64,000 nt of DNA from assembly GCA_964017145.1 (NCBI GenBank), contig OZ024841.1, positions 3,162,001 to 3,226,000 of the forward strand, given 5' to 3'. Origin of the DNA: Agrocybe praecox. Its lineage: Eukaryota; Basidiomycota; Agaricomycetes; Agaricales; Agrocybaceae. Under the pieces are notes generated by a model. That model did not search any database, was not told the DNA's origin, and saw nothing but the letters and a program-made list of their open reading frames with translations. How positions within the stretch are numbered: the stretch's first letter is position 1; every line of letters begins with the position of its first letter. Positions 23,031 to 35,474 of the stretch are shown piece by piece. The position numbers and the translations under genes were made by a program.

Positions 23031-23329
23031 ACATGGCATCACGTACGTTCGTATCCGACCACAACTGCGTCTGTTTCCCTCCTGTTCCTCGACTCTTTTC
23101 TTCAAGTTGAATTCTACGCGTCAAGTTGCTCAATGGGCCTGTCACTCTTCAAGAGTTATTAAAGGATCGAAGTGGACATTGAACGAAATGAAACGCGTAA
23201 CATAACGACGCAAATGGACTCAGAGGGTTCTGATGGGGGATGGAACTTGAAGCTTGAAGCTTGAAGGACAAAGTGATATGGGAGTGAGCCGGAGAGAGAT
23301 GAACGAGAAACGCGGAACTGATATACGGC

Positions 23330-26024
23330 AGCCATCGTATGGTTTTCGAGCCCAGTGTAAGTCCATCCATGTCTGGTCTATCTCTATCACACCCAACGAC
23401 CCACTTCGCTTGCAGCGCACCAATATTCTTCCTCAAGTCGTTCTCACTCACTCACTGGCGGTGGCGGCGATGCAGGAGGACGACACACGTGCCACGCCGT
23501 GCCAATACCCCCAACACAGAGCCCACCAGCGCCTCCAAGCTCATCCTATAGGTGCCAACAGAAACGCGCCACTCTTCGGGCCAGCGGGATCACCAGCAAA
23601 GGCAGCCAGCGACCGCACATCCCGACTCGAATCAGTCCGGCGGGAATGCGAATGCAGCAGCGCTTGCCCAGGTACCCATATCGGATGTTTATGCGCACCC
23701 AGCTGCCCTAGCTCACGCGGCTGCTCATCCACGCCTAACCATCCCAAAATCTGGGCCGTATTTGTTCCTGCAGACCAAAGGTATGTTTTCTCACTCCTCT
23801 CCTTTCTTTTCCTCTGGGATGGTCTAAGGCCCGTGGGCCATCCCTTGCGTTCAACGCTATCAACCGCGAATAAATATATTTTGATTTATTTTGTCCTAAA
23901 TTTCCATTTGCAACTATTTCTTTTTGTTTCTTTTTCTATTTACGCATCGCTGCCATCGTTCTTTACAAATTTATTTTACTCACTAATCTTCCCTCCATTC
24001 GCAGACGCTCAAATCGTCTGACTATTCGGCGTCATCGAAACCGACAAATACATTCAGATCATCCTCGAATACACCTTTGGAGGCGGGCTATTCGACCACA
24101 TTCTCGCGCACCGGTACCTGGGCGAAAAAGATGCAGCCAAACTCTTCTCCCAACTCATCTCGGGTGTCTGATGCACCCACCAGAAAGAGAATCGTGTGTT
24201 GTAGAGCTCAGAGCCATCGTTTGGGGGCGAGGAGTGAGAGGTCTGCGTCGTCCAATGCCGTCCCGCCGATTGTTACCACCGCCGACGCTGGTCAGACCAG
24301 CACCACTGTACCCACGCCCACTCACAACCTTTCGACCCGACCTGAATACCTCTACGAAAGTTCGCCTTCGTCACCCATTGCTGGCGCCGCCAGCGACCCA
24401 TCCGTATCGTTCCTCACCTCTCTGCCACTTTCTGTCTTTCCCAAACCGGCTGGCAATGAACCTCAGCCAGGTACACCGCAGAATATGGAATGTTCAGACA
24501 TGCCATCCAGGTCAAATACTATTCTGGGCCGAAGGAACGAAGGAAGCAGCCGAGTGGGGGTAGGCCCAAGGAGCCAGTAGTTCAAGGGAGGAGGAGCACA
24601 AACAAAGTTTCACGGATGAGAAGGCCGTACCTGGCCTGCCTCCTTCAGCAGCACCAGCAGCACCAGCACTAGCACCGCCAGCTTATCGTGCACCTGCGGT
24701 TCCGAGTGCAGGAAATCCAGCATCGATAGGATCAGCTTGAGGAAGGTCTTCGCTGGCAAAGATGCTGGGGCCAACGCGAAGGAGGGCACTGAGCGTCCGA
24801 GTATCAGTACTACACCTAGCACTGCGTCGGGCGCGTCTCAGCCTGATTCATCTATGGATCGTACGAACGACGGAGAGGAGAGGGAATAGACAAAGGAGGA
24901 CAAGGACAGGGAGGGAGGAGGAGGAAAGGGAAACAAATACAAGTGGAAAGAGGAACATGCTTACGGGTGCGGTTGAGCCTCAGCAGGTCCGTTAGGAGTT
25001 AGGTTCGGAACCAGTGGACGCCGATTAGCTCTGTATCCTGAGGGCGGTACCACTACCGTACCAGCTACAGCCGAGAACCCCAACGCCAGTTTACAACCAC
25101 CACCAATCTCCGCGTCTATCCACAGCTGCACGTTCGACGTCCATGAACTCGAACGTGTCTGCGTCGTTATTAAACTCTACTGCATTGTCAACCAGCCTGG
25201 CGAGAATGGTGGAAAGGAACAGCAGAGCCTACGCTCAGCTGCGTATCCATCATGGTGCTGTGGATCAGACTGACCGGAGGTTTTGGCCCATGCGAGGAAG
25301 ACGCTCGAAGGCGTGCGTATCGAGGCGCAGATGGAGAGCGAGTATGAGGTTAGGTGGTATAGGGTGAAGAAGGGAAGGATGCGGTCGGTTCGGCTGCTGA
25401 AGAGCACGAAGAAGGAAAATTAGCAGGGTTGGCTGTGGTTGCCATGATGGGCAGTGCAGCTTCCAACGACGTCGAGATCACATCAGCAGCAGCGTCATCC
25501 CATGACCCCTCAAACACACTGGCATTCGATGACAAACATTTCGTTGTCGATGGCGAGCCTCTGCCCTCGACTGGTGGGCTTATAGTATCTTCCAGCGTCG
25601 GTCCATCACACATGTTATGTCGCCTTGACAGGGAGCATTCCCTTTCACCACTGCCTCTCTCTACCTCTGGCGCGGTTGGATCGGTATATGATGTTGCATC
25701 GCAGGACGCTGGGGATGGTGTGCGGTTCGGTGTCGAGCTGACAGGGTTGGATAGGTTGAACGATACTTGAAGGGAAATTTGAGGAGTTATAAGTTTTTAG
25801 GCAGTACGTGTTCTTTTCTTTCTTTTCTTCATTCTCTTTTTTCTCCTTTCTTTTCGATCCGCATTTTCTGCTAGTGTCGAGACTGGGCTCGTACTTCAGC
25901 ACATGGCATCTTCTTAATTTTCTTTTTTTCGTGTCCTTACCTTTTGTCCGGGCCATCGATCATACAAACTGATTGTTTTTTTCCCTTTTACAGGCGTATG
26001 GACCTTTCGGCTTCTCGTGCCTAG
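23330..26024 (+). pseudogene. KIN1/KIN4-like Ser/Thr kinase pseudogene, copy K2
   Basis: This copy keeps the most informative kinase stretch. A 5' intron is visible at 23,357-23,415 (GTAAGT...TTGCAG). The N-terminal Ala/Pro/His-rich segment leads to SGPYLFLQTK, where the glycine loop and catalytic Lys region are deleted up to the intron at 23,781-24,004. The next exon has one stop and then reads VIETDKYIQIILEYTF, LFDHILAHRYLGEKDAAKLF and SQLISGV, which is typical of SNF1/KIN-type kinases. A stop interrupts before THQKEN, and the C-lobe is missing. The linker follows. The KA1 start is unusually readable in one frame (PEVLAHARKTLEG, then ESEYEVRWYRVKKGRMR near 25,270-25,380), as is FGVELTGLDRLNDT near 25,725, followed by a stop. 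The final frame ends LSASRA-like with TAG at 26,022. It is non-functional. Confidence 0.78.
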
Positions 26025-28366
26025 ATGGCGAACTTCTCATCACCCACCACCATCATTTCTTTATCGATATCGTCGTTGTCACCTCTGCACCTATACCGTC
26101 CATCCATCCATCCATCCACGACCTATGCTTATGCCCACACGCATATTCACACTGACATTCAAAAACTCCTGCAGCGTCAGACACGCGCACATATACACAC
26201 ACTCAGCAATCGCCATACCTATCCCACCTTCATAACAAACATATAGAAACCTGGGTGTGCTGCCACGTCACATTCCCTTCTGACTCCTTTGTAACACCGG
26301 GTCGTTTGACTCCTTGGGTATTCGATAATGTTGCCTCCGGGATTTAATCGACATACGAAGAAATAGGGATCGGCGAAAAACATCTAGCATGTCCCGGTCG
26401 GGAAAGGAGGAGGATGGGGGTGGAAGTAAAAAGAATATAAATATAAATATAAAAATTGTCGGAGCTAGGAGGGATAGGTGATACGGGGCGGTTGATAGGA
26501 TGGTTGGTGATTGCAGCTGTGGTTGGGAAGCAGGGGAAGAAGAGCGAGATTTTTTTTTTTGTTAAAATGCCTTTTACGATGCGCTTGATCTCGGTCCTTT
26601 CGATACCTGTGGCCGGATTTCTATTTTCCAATATCTATGTTCCCGTATTTACGTTTCTTTTGCTTTCTCTTTTCATTTCCATGATAACTTTCTTGTGGAC
26701 CTCACTGTCTGTTTTCGATTTCGATTTCTCCCCTTCCTCTCCTCCAAAATTTTTATCCATGTCTGTACTGTAGTTCGGACTTTGCTTTTTCTCGTTCTTT
26801 TTTCTTCCTTTTTTCCTCTCTCTTATATGTTCTATTTATTTCTTCTCGTGTTATCCACCATATACCCGGGTGGACGGCTTTCATATTCTGTTTCCTCTTA
26901 ATACTTCTTTTACTTTCGATCATCGACCATTATTCCAATACAATGTCTTTCTGCATATGATATATAGCGTGAGAGTGTGTCTTGTACATTAGTAAATAGG
27001 TACGTATCAAGCGATATTTAGACTGGAACTGGTAAGAAAAACACAACAATGTAGCAAAACGATTGATGCGGATGCGGATGCACAAGAACGAGGACTGGGG
27101 AGGAAAGCAAAAAAGAAAAGAACCTAAGGGAAGTGTGAATAGATGCGGTCGGGAGAAGAGATACAAAGAGGAGAGGCGAATGGGGGAGAGATTATCGAAG
27201 AAGGGAGGGAAGACAAGTCGCAAGTAAATCCACAATGGGTGGGGGGGAAATAGGAGGGTGTTCTGGCGAACGTGAGCCCACTGGTACCACAAATGGGAAG
27301 GGATTGGTTGAGGTGAGTGCAAGGCGCAAGGATATCCTGAGTGCGACAGCAGAGCGTTCGGGAGAACGTTGACCACAGACGGAGCGAGAACGACGAGTGG
27401 GGTGAATACAAAAGTAAAGGGCCAACGAGAAAAACAGGCGAGGCGAGAGGAGATAGAATAAAGAAGGCAAACACTGCGTCACAGAATGGAGAGGGAGGGG
27501 AGTTATTTATGGAAGTCAACAAGGGAGAGAGGGAGAGAGGCAAGAGGCAGAAGGAAGGAGTATGGCAATGAATAGAGAAGCGAAGCCATGCGTATGACAG
27601 CCGACAGATGGGGGCGTTAACAAAGATTACAAGCTGACATCGAGAGATGGGACGCTGAGAGTCAGAGAATCATGAACGCGACAGAAGGTGCCATTGAACG
27701 ACGACGACGACGACGACGAGCAATGCACGCGAAAAACACTACAGTCTACGATCCTGAATGGAGGAAGAGGAGGAGAACGAGGGAGAAGGGAAGTAGGTGT
27801 CTTGGTACCGGAAGTCGGACACTTAATTGAGGTGGGTGGAAGAATATCCTGAACGCAAAAAATGGATAGAGAAACAGAGGAAGAATGTATTGAAATATTG
27901 ACTGGCGACCAGAGACCGAGCAAAAGTAGGGTGAACACTCGAATATGGAACCGAACGGAACCGAGGGGAGGAACGAATAGGGGTGATCCGACGCAAAGCA
28001 ACAACACCCTTACAGGCCTTGATGCGGACGGCGGCAACGGATCAAAATGGATCTGGAAATGCAACGACCGCCAACGAATGACGTGGACGATCGAGAATAC
28101 ACGAGTCAGAACACCGATAACCAGAGACAGGACTCGGACGAGAGTATCAGTGAGTGAAGAAAGCACCAATCGCAAGCGAGAGCGCACAGTACAAAGAGAC
28201 GACACACCCCGAACACAGAGAGAAATGCCGCCGATGAACGACAAAGACCATTGACCAGAACATTACGAGAGCAAGGAAAGCTCGAAGAAAAAACATACAC
28301 AGGGTCGCATCAAAATTACAATCAGCAGACGAGAGGTGCCGAACGATCCGACGGAACGACACAAGA
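26025..28366. other. Fused S1/S3 spacer lacking a NACHT gene
   Basis: Starts as an S1 spacer (26,150-27,940 follows the same order as 100-2,270) but then continues as the end of an S3 spacer: 28,075-28,360 matches 9,335-9,540. The S2 spacer, NACHT gene and first part of S3 are absent. A GAC trinucleotide run lies at about 27,700-27,718. No gene is recognised. Confidence 0.6.
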
Positions 28367-28390
28367 TTTTGATCCGAACCCCCTAACCCG
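28367..28390 (+). repeat. Recurring TTTTGATCCG motif, copy 5 of 10
   Basis: TTTTGATCCGAACCCCCTAA then CCCG, the kinase-side variant also seen at 9,544 and 53,143. Confidence 0.8.
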
Positions 28391-28599
28391 ATGTGGCGTG
28401 GTGTGCCTTTGTATCCAACCATCTTTCGTCTTTTTTTTTCCTCGACTCTCTTCTTCAATCTGAATCCTACACTTCAAGTTGCTGAAGGAGCGGGTCATTA
28501 CAGAAGGATTATGAAAGGATCGGAGTGCACATCAAACGAAACGAAACAACGCGTAATGAAGTCTGGGGGAGGACAATAATATGGGAGTGAGACGGTGGT

Positions 28600-31500
28600 C
28601 CCATAGGGAGGACACATGTACAACGCCATGCCAATACCCCCGACACAGCGCTCACCGGTGCTTATAGGCTCATCCTATAGACGCCAACAGCAACGCGCCA
28701 CCGTTGCCCTTTCGCCGAACCAGCGGGATCACCAACCGAGCCAACCAGCGACCGCTCGAATCAGTCCGGTGGGAACCCAAACGCAGCAGCACTTGCATCG
28801 GTAGACATGCCGGACGTGTACGCGCACCCAGCAGCCCTATCTCACGCGGCTGCTCATCCACGTCGAACCATCCCCAAATTTTGGCTTTATTTGCTCCTGC
28901 AGACCCTGGGAGAGGGCGAGTTTTCGAAGTTCACGCTCGGTCTGCATAGCCAGTGGGGTGAGGAGGTCGCAGTGATGTTAACAAGGGGGATAATGTGGAC
29001 AGTGCCGTTAGGATGAACAAAATTGAAAGGGAAATCAAGGTTTAAAAGGTATGTTTTCTTGCTACTACATATCTTCCGATGCTTTTTCTTCATATCACAT
29101 TTGGACCTCGATTTGCGCGTTTTTTGGTGCCAGCATTCGTGGCAGAGAAGCCGCGGCTGTCGCTCGCTCGAAAATACTTATTTTTTTTGTTCCTTTTTCT
29201 TTCACGCACCGACCTATCTTTTTCTGCTATCATTTTACAATTTTATTTATTGGCTAACTGTTCTTCTTCTCAGTTGAAGAGGGTCTTGTATCACCAACAA
29301 ATGAGATACCAGGCACAAGTTGCTCAAGTTGGCGGATCTGGCACCCAAGAGGGCGGCAGCGGCAGCGGCAATGCGAACGTCGCACCCACATCTTCCGGCG
29401 CTCAGAGCCAACGTCCAAAAGCGAGGAGCGAGAGGCCGGCGTCGTCCAATTCCGTCCTGCCGATTGTCGCCACCGCCGTCGCAGGCCAAACCAACACCAC
29501 CGTACCCGCACCCACTCGCAGCCGTTCGACCCAACTGGAATCCCTCTACGTCTACGAGACCTCGCCTTTGTCGCCCATCACTGGCCTCGTTAGCGATCCA
29601 TCCGTATCGCTCCTCATTTCTCCACCTTCTGTCTTTTTCAAGCCGACTGGTAACAAACCTCAGCCAGCTACACCTCGGAACAAGCAAAGCCTGCATAGAA
29701 GAAATTCGCTAGCCCTACTGCGTTTGGTCTGAGCGAGGATGATTCGCTCGCATTCGGTCTCGGAGCTGGTTTGACTTGGAATGCTAAAACGAGTCCCAAC
29801 ACCCCTTCATCCGGTCGATCCCCTGGAAAGAAAGGCGACAAGGAGAAGAAAGCTCATTGAGCGTTTGGGCATAGTCAAATACGATTCAGAGCTAGAGGAA
29901 CAAGGAAGGAGGCAACCGAGTGGGGTAGACGCAAGGAATCTACTAGCCCAAGGAAGGAGAAGGATGGGCATAAATATGGTGCTATGGATGAGAAGGCCGT
30001 CCCTGGCCTTCCTTCTTCAGCAGCAGCAAAAAAATTGCCAATGCCACCAACGGCTTATCGTGCGCCTACGGTTCCGACTGCACCAGTACCTGGACCAGCG
30101 CCTATCTCGGTTTATCATCCGCCTGCGGTTCCGAGTGCATCTCCCTAAGCACCAGCACCAGCACCTTTCTCTGTTCCTTCTGTCCAAATACCAGCGACGA
30201 CCGCTCCAGCTGTTCCTGCTACTCCAGTGTCAGCGGTATCTGCAGGAATACTTCCTCAGTTGGTGAAGCCCAAGGAACGGGCCATAAGAAGGGGAAATCG
30301 AGCATCGATATTTCGGTGTCAAAGATGCTGGGGGCCAGCGTGAAAGTATCAGCGCTACGCATAGCACGGCGTCTGGTGCCCTGCAGGCTAATTCGTCGAT
30401 GGATACGACGAAGGATGGAGAGAAGAAGGAAAAGAAGGGGGGGGGGAGAAGGAAAGGAAAAGGGTACTAGTGGGTGGAGCAACACGCTCACTGTTATGGT
30501 TGAGCCTCTCAGCAGGTCTATTAGGAGCTGGTCGCAGAACCAGAAGACGCGCGTTGGTTATGTGTATCCCGAGGGCAGTACCACCGCCGTACCAGCTATA
30601 GCCGAGAACTCCAGCGCCAGTACACAACCACCAACGCCCACTTCCATGCCATTCGCACCAGGTGCAGCAGCACGTTCGACGTCCACGAACTGCAAATTGT
30701 TTGCATTGTTATCGAATTTTGTTGCTCCTTCTAGCGCCTCATCTTCCGCTGCGAACCCGGGCACCTTCTCGCCTCCTTCACACAGGACTTTGTCGATGTA
30801 TCGATGACGGCGAGCGAGAGGGCAAGCAGGCAGGCGTTGACCAGCAAGGGGAAGCAGTGGCTCAGGAGCAAGTCGAAGGGCAGGAAAACCCCTGCTTCTC
30901 GTATCCTGTTACGTTTAGCATGCAGGACTCGGATGCTGATAAAGATAGTACGCCTACCTAGACGCAGACGAGCCAAACTCAGACACCTATGCAGGTGGTG
31001 GTTACCACTTCAACTTCGAGGAAGGAATCAGGATGCAGTCGCCGTTCCACCTGGTTCAGCACGAAGCAGGAAAACCACCAGGGTTGGACGTGATCACTAT
31101 GATGAGCTGTGCAGCTCCCAACGGGGTCGATAAGCATGGATACCACTTCTCCGTTCTGGTACATTCTCGGCCTCGAGGGGCGGCATGCTTCGTGGACTGC
31201 TCATGAGGAGGCAGTTGTCCGAAGTCGCGTCGGGTGTTCCTCCCACGTCATCCCATGGCCCTCAAACACACTGGCGTCCGATGACGAGCATTTGGTCGTC
31301 GTCGGTGAACGTTGAACCTTTGACCTCCACCTCCACGGCTGGGCTGGTAACTTCTTCCAGTGTCGATCCCCTCTTACCATTGCCTCTGGTTCTGGCGTGG
31401 TGGGACCGGCACATGGCGATCCATCGCAGGAAGCTGGGGATGATCAATGAGTGCGGTTCAGCGTCGAGCTGACGAGGTTGGATAGATTGAACGATACGTA

Positions 31501-31763
31501 TAGTTTGGATATAGAAAGTTGAAGGGAAATTTGAGGAGTTACGTTGAGCGGTATGTGTTCTTTTTCTTTCTTTTTTTTCTTCTTCGTTCTTTCCGATCGG
31601 CATTTTCTGCTGGTGTCGAGACTGGGCCCGTACATCAGCACCTGGGATCTTCTTAATTTTTTACTCATGTTCTCATCTTTTTTCTGGGCCATCGAACGTA
31701 CAAACTGATGTTTCTTTTTTTTTTGTTTACAGACGTGTGGACCTTTCGGTTGCTCGTGCCTAG
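28600..31763 (+). pseudogene. KIN1/KIN4-like Ser/Thr kinase pseudogene, copy K3
   Basis: It retains the best glycine loop of the set (LLLQTLGEGEF, then HSQWGEEVAVML, about 28,887-28,980) before frame loss and the intron at 29,049-29,273. The exon after the intron begins LKRVLYHQQMRYQAQ and goes directly into the Gly/Ser and Ser/Thr/Pro linker, so the rest of the catalytic domain is gone. This is a different deletion from K1/K2/K5 and is shared with K4. The linker reads openly to about 29,730, then stops and shifts appear. A basic stretch with SSIDISVSK and ARPQDAGASVK-like remnants lies near 30,300. The KA1 tail is present but heavily rearranged (FSVELTRLDRLNDT near 31,455). The end reads RVDLSVARA, TAG at 31,761. 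It is non-functional. Confidence 0.7.
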
Positions 31764-33683
31764 ATGGCGAACGATTGAAATCCTTACCAACAACCCAACA
31801 TGACCAATAATTAATAATTGGCTGTCTCTTATCCAGGGCTCCAAATTCTCATCATCCTCCACCATCATTTCTTTATTGTCGTCATCGTCGTCGGCACATA
31901 TGTCATCCATCCAGCCATTACCTATGCTTATGCCTAAACCATGCCTACATGCAGTCGCCGTACCTACCCCACCTTTATAACAAACACATAGACTTGCCAC
32001 GTTACATTCTGTTCTGACTCGTTTGTAACTTCGGACTGTCGGATTCCTTTGGTATTTGACGACGTTGCCTCGGGGATGTGATCAATATATGAAGGAATAG
32101 GGATCGGCGAAGAAGATCTACCACGTCCTGGTTGGCGGAGGAGGATGGGAGTGGGAGGAGGAAAAATGAATATAAAATCGTCGGAGCTAGGAGGTATAGG
32201 TGATCCGGGACGGTGGATAATTGTGGATCACAGTCGTGTTTGGGCAAGACGGGCGAGGTTTTTTTTGAAAAAAATTGCTTTCTGCGACGCGCTTGATCTC
32301 GTCACTTTTCGATAGATGGGGTCGAATTTCTGTATTTTTTTGTGTCTTACTATGTTTCGCTTCTTTTCTCTTTCTCTTTTCCTATCTTTCTTTCTCCTTC
32401 AATGTATGTCTCTGTTTTTTTTTTTTGTGGACCTTGCTGTCTGTTCTCTGTTTCTTGTCTTCTTTTCTTCCTCTCCACCAACAAAAATTATCGTGTCTGT
32501 ACTGTAGTTTGGACATTTCTTTTTTCTTCTCGTATATGCTCTATTCCTTTCTTCTCATGATTATATGACGGCGCGTAGGCCAACTATATAATGTGAAGGC
32601 GGACGAAAGACGACCGGGAACGAGAAGGCAGATCTACGAAAGACGAGAGATGATCGATGGAGGACGAGACGAGATTGTGATACATCTAGCTTTCTGATGT
32701 GCGTTGTTCAAGGCTCATATACATATACATGCACGAGGATCCGGGAGAGCGGTGCCGCAAGAGAAGGACGAAGAAGAGGAGGGAAACTTGATTCGTTCGC
32801 GTGATCTTGAGGACAGGGAAAAGTGTGGACCATGGAAGAGATGAGAGGAGTGATTGGAGAGAGCCGAAGAGCTGATAAGCCAAACCAAAAGATATATATC
32901 GTAGGAGAGTGTCTTGTACATTAGTAAATTGGTACGTATAAAGCTATATGTAGACTAGAACTGGAGAAAAAGACGACGATAGAGACAATAAATTGATGCG
33001 GATGCGAATATACAAGAACGAGGACCAGGGGGGAAAGCGAAAAGAACCTGAGGAAAGTGTAAAGAGGCGCGGCCGAGAGAAGAGATAAAAAGAGGCGAGG
33101 CGAATGGGAGGGAAATTATCGAAGAAGGGAAGGAAAACAAGTCGCGAGTAAATTGACAAAGGGTGAAAAAAAGAGAAGGGTATTTTGGTGAACGTGAGCC
33201 CACGGGTACCGCAAATGGGAAGGCATTGATCGAAGTGAGTGAAAGGATATCATGAGCGGGACAACAGCGCGTTCAAGAGACCGTTAATCAGAAACGGAGC
33301 GAGAACGACGAGTGGGGTGAACACGAAAGCAAAGGGCAAACGAGAAAAACAAGCGAGGCTAGGCGCAGGGAGAACCTAGCCCTACGATTTACGCCGTTCG
33401 AAGATCCGACGTTATGCAGATCAAAGGAATACAGCAAGAGAAGGAAGGAAAAAAATAATTGACACCGCTAAAACACTTGGGTGATTATGAAAGCAGGGAA
33501 GAGTAGGGGAAAGGCGACAATGAAATCGGACAGCATTGAACGGTCGACTCCTGCAACACGGAAGGGAGAGGGAGGGCAGTTCGGAAGCACAACGAGTGGA
33601 TAGGAGCTCAGTCATGCACACGACAGCAAGGGTAAAGATGGAAAAGCAGGGCGAAGGAAGGGACTAAGGTACGATCCCGAACG
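31764..33683. other. S1 spacer after K3, with a patch of S3-like sequence
   Basis: Bases 31,900-32,570 follow other S1 spacers. Bases about 32,575-32,900 instead resemble the NACHT-upstream spacer (GACGAGACGAGA, then GTGCGTTGTTCAAGGCTCAT; compare 8,630-8,690). S1-type sequence resumes near 32,900 (GAGTGTCTTGTACATTAGTA). No gene is recognised. Confidence 0.5.
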
Positions 33684-33705
33684 TTTTGATCCGAAACTTA
33701 ACCCG
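33684..33705 (+). repeat. Recurring TTTTGATCCG motif, copy 6 of 10
   Basis: TTTTGATCCGAAACTTAACC then CG; the least conserved copy in the telomere-like half. Confidence 0.7.
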
Positions 33706-35474
33706 ATGTGGCATCGCGTATATTCGTCATTATTTTGTCTCTCCTTTCGTCTCCCTCAAATCTTTTCTTCACGTTTCGTCCTTGGCTTTACTGATTTCTG
33801 AATTCTACGCGTCCAGTTGCCACACGGAGGTTTTATTGGAGAAAGAAATAATCGGAGGATGTACATAATTGAAAACAGCGGAATGGATTTGAACGAAACA
33901 TTGTTATAGCGAGGGATGTACGCGCTGGGTGCGTATGGCTTTTTGGTACGTGTCGTCCTTCGCTCTCTGCACGCTGACCTGTCACAAATTCCGGAGATGG
34001 CAACCGCTTCTCCATCTTTGCTACTCCCTTTCTTGCCTCTTCGTTCAAAGTTTCTATCTCATGGGCCCACTTCTGCTTACTGGCGTCCTTTTCCACAATC
34101 ATGCATTGGCATTCCATTCTCTCCCTGTTGTTCTCTCTTCCCCTGCTGTAACCGTCGTGCACCTCCTATTTGACTTTCCGTCTTTTATACTCGGAATGGA
34201 AGGAAATATTCTTAGCGACTTACGGCGTGTACGCACTGGGTGTTTGTACTGGTGCGTCTTGCCCGTCGCTCGCTCTTATCACATTCCTTTCCTCTCTGTC
34301 TCCGAGCTCCGAGTCCCCCGTTTGTTCCGTCCTCCTTTCGCTCACTCTCCGCCTCTCCAAACCTTTTTGTCCTCTTGTACCCCTGACGAGCTGATAACAT
34401 GTACGAATTTTAAAGGGAAATCGGAAATAGACGAATACACGCTCAAAATATGCTACCTCGGATTGACGCAATGGCTGTGTTGTATCAGATACCTTTTCTG
34501 TTGTCCTCGCGCCTCCTAAATCTAGCCTATTTCTTTTGGTCCGTTCACTTCTTCCCCTCTCTCTATCCATTCTGCCGCGCGCTTTTCTTCCTTTTCCTCA
34601 CTATTTCCCTCCCATCATCACTTCACGTCCGTTTTCGTCCCCCCGTTAACAATGTATCGAAGGTGACCGGTTGACCTGCCATTACCTGCCTCTACATGCC
34701 ATCTCGCCATTTTTCTAATTTTCTCTCGCCTTCGGTCTCTAGAGCTCTCAAATCCCAGATCTCAGCATATGACATTCCTCCCTCCCTCCCTTCCCTTTCG
34801 CATATTATTCCATTACGCACCTATCTTCCCCTGTTATGTTCGCTTCCATCTCTTCTCTGCTTGCGTCCATTTTCCATTGTCTTCAGCCCTCTACGCTCCT
34901 TGTCTCATTCTCTTTCTCGTATTGTTCCTTTCTCGTTATAATTTCTTTCTCTCTCTCTCCTCTCCCCTTCTCTTCTGTTTCGGGTCTTTGTTTCTGGTGT
35001 TTCATGCGTCAACGACGACGACACAGACCCCGGTATTTGTATATTAAATTATCTCGCTCTCATCATTGATATCATCGATTCATGCAAATTATGTCGTATG
35101 CACGCACGTACAGAAAACACCGGAATATAAATATCAATATTGCAAAAATACGAAAACATGTTTTGATGGATATGTTTGGATTGGAACAAACGAGTGAATG
35201 AGAAAATGACGAGTAGAACACGGAGGGGGAATGCTACATGATGCGACGACGACGATAGGAGAGAAAAAGAAAGTACCATAAGGAAGGTCACGACGCGAAA
35301 GGGTGCGGAAAATGTTATCAATAGAAGGGAGGGAACAAACAGTATAAAAACAGAAGGGACAGAGAAATGACGGAAGAACGAAGGTAAGAGGTAACATCCT
35401 GAATTTGCATACTGAGCATCAGTAAATATTCAATGAAAAATGAACAAATATGATTCCAATTACCTTTAGTCATC
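33706..35474. other. S2 spacer before N3
   Basis: Shortest uninterrupted S2 spacer (about 1.8 kb), pyrimidine-rich until about 35,050. At 34,205-34,300 it gives the empty-site counterpart of the insertion at 15,275-16,882. At 35,370-35,395 it gives an empty-site counterpart of the element at 60,140. No gene is recognised. Confidence 0.5.
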
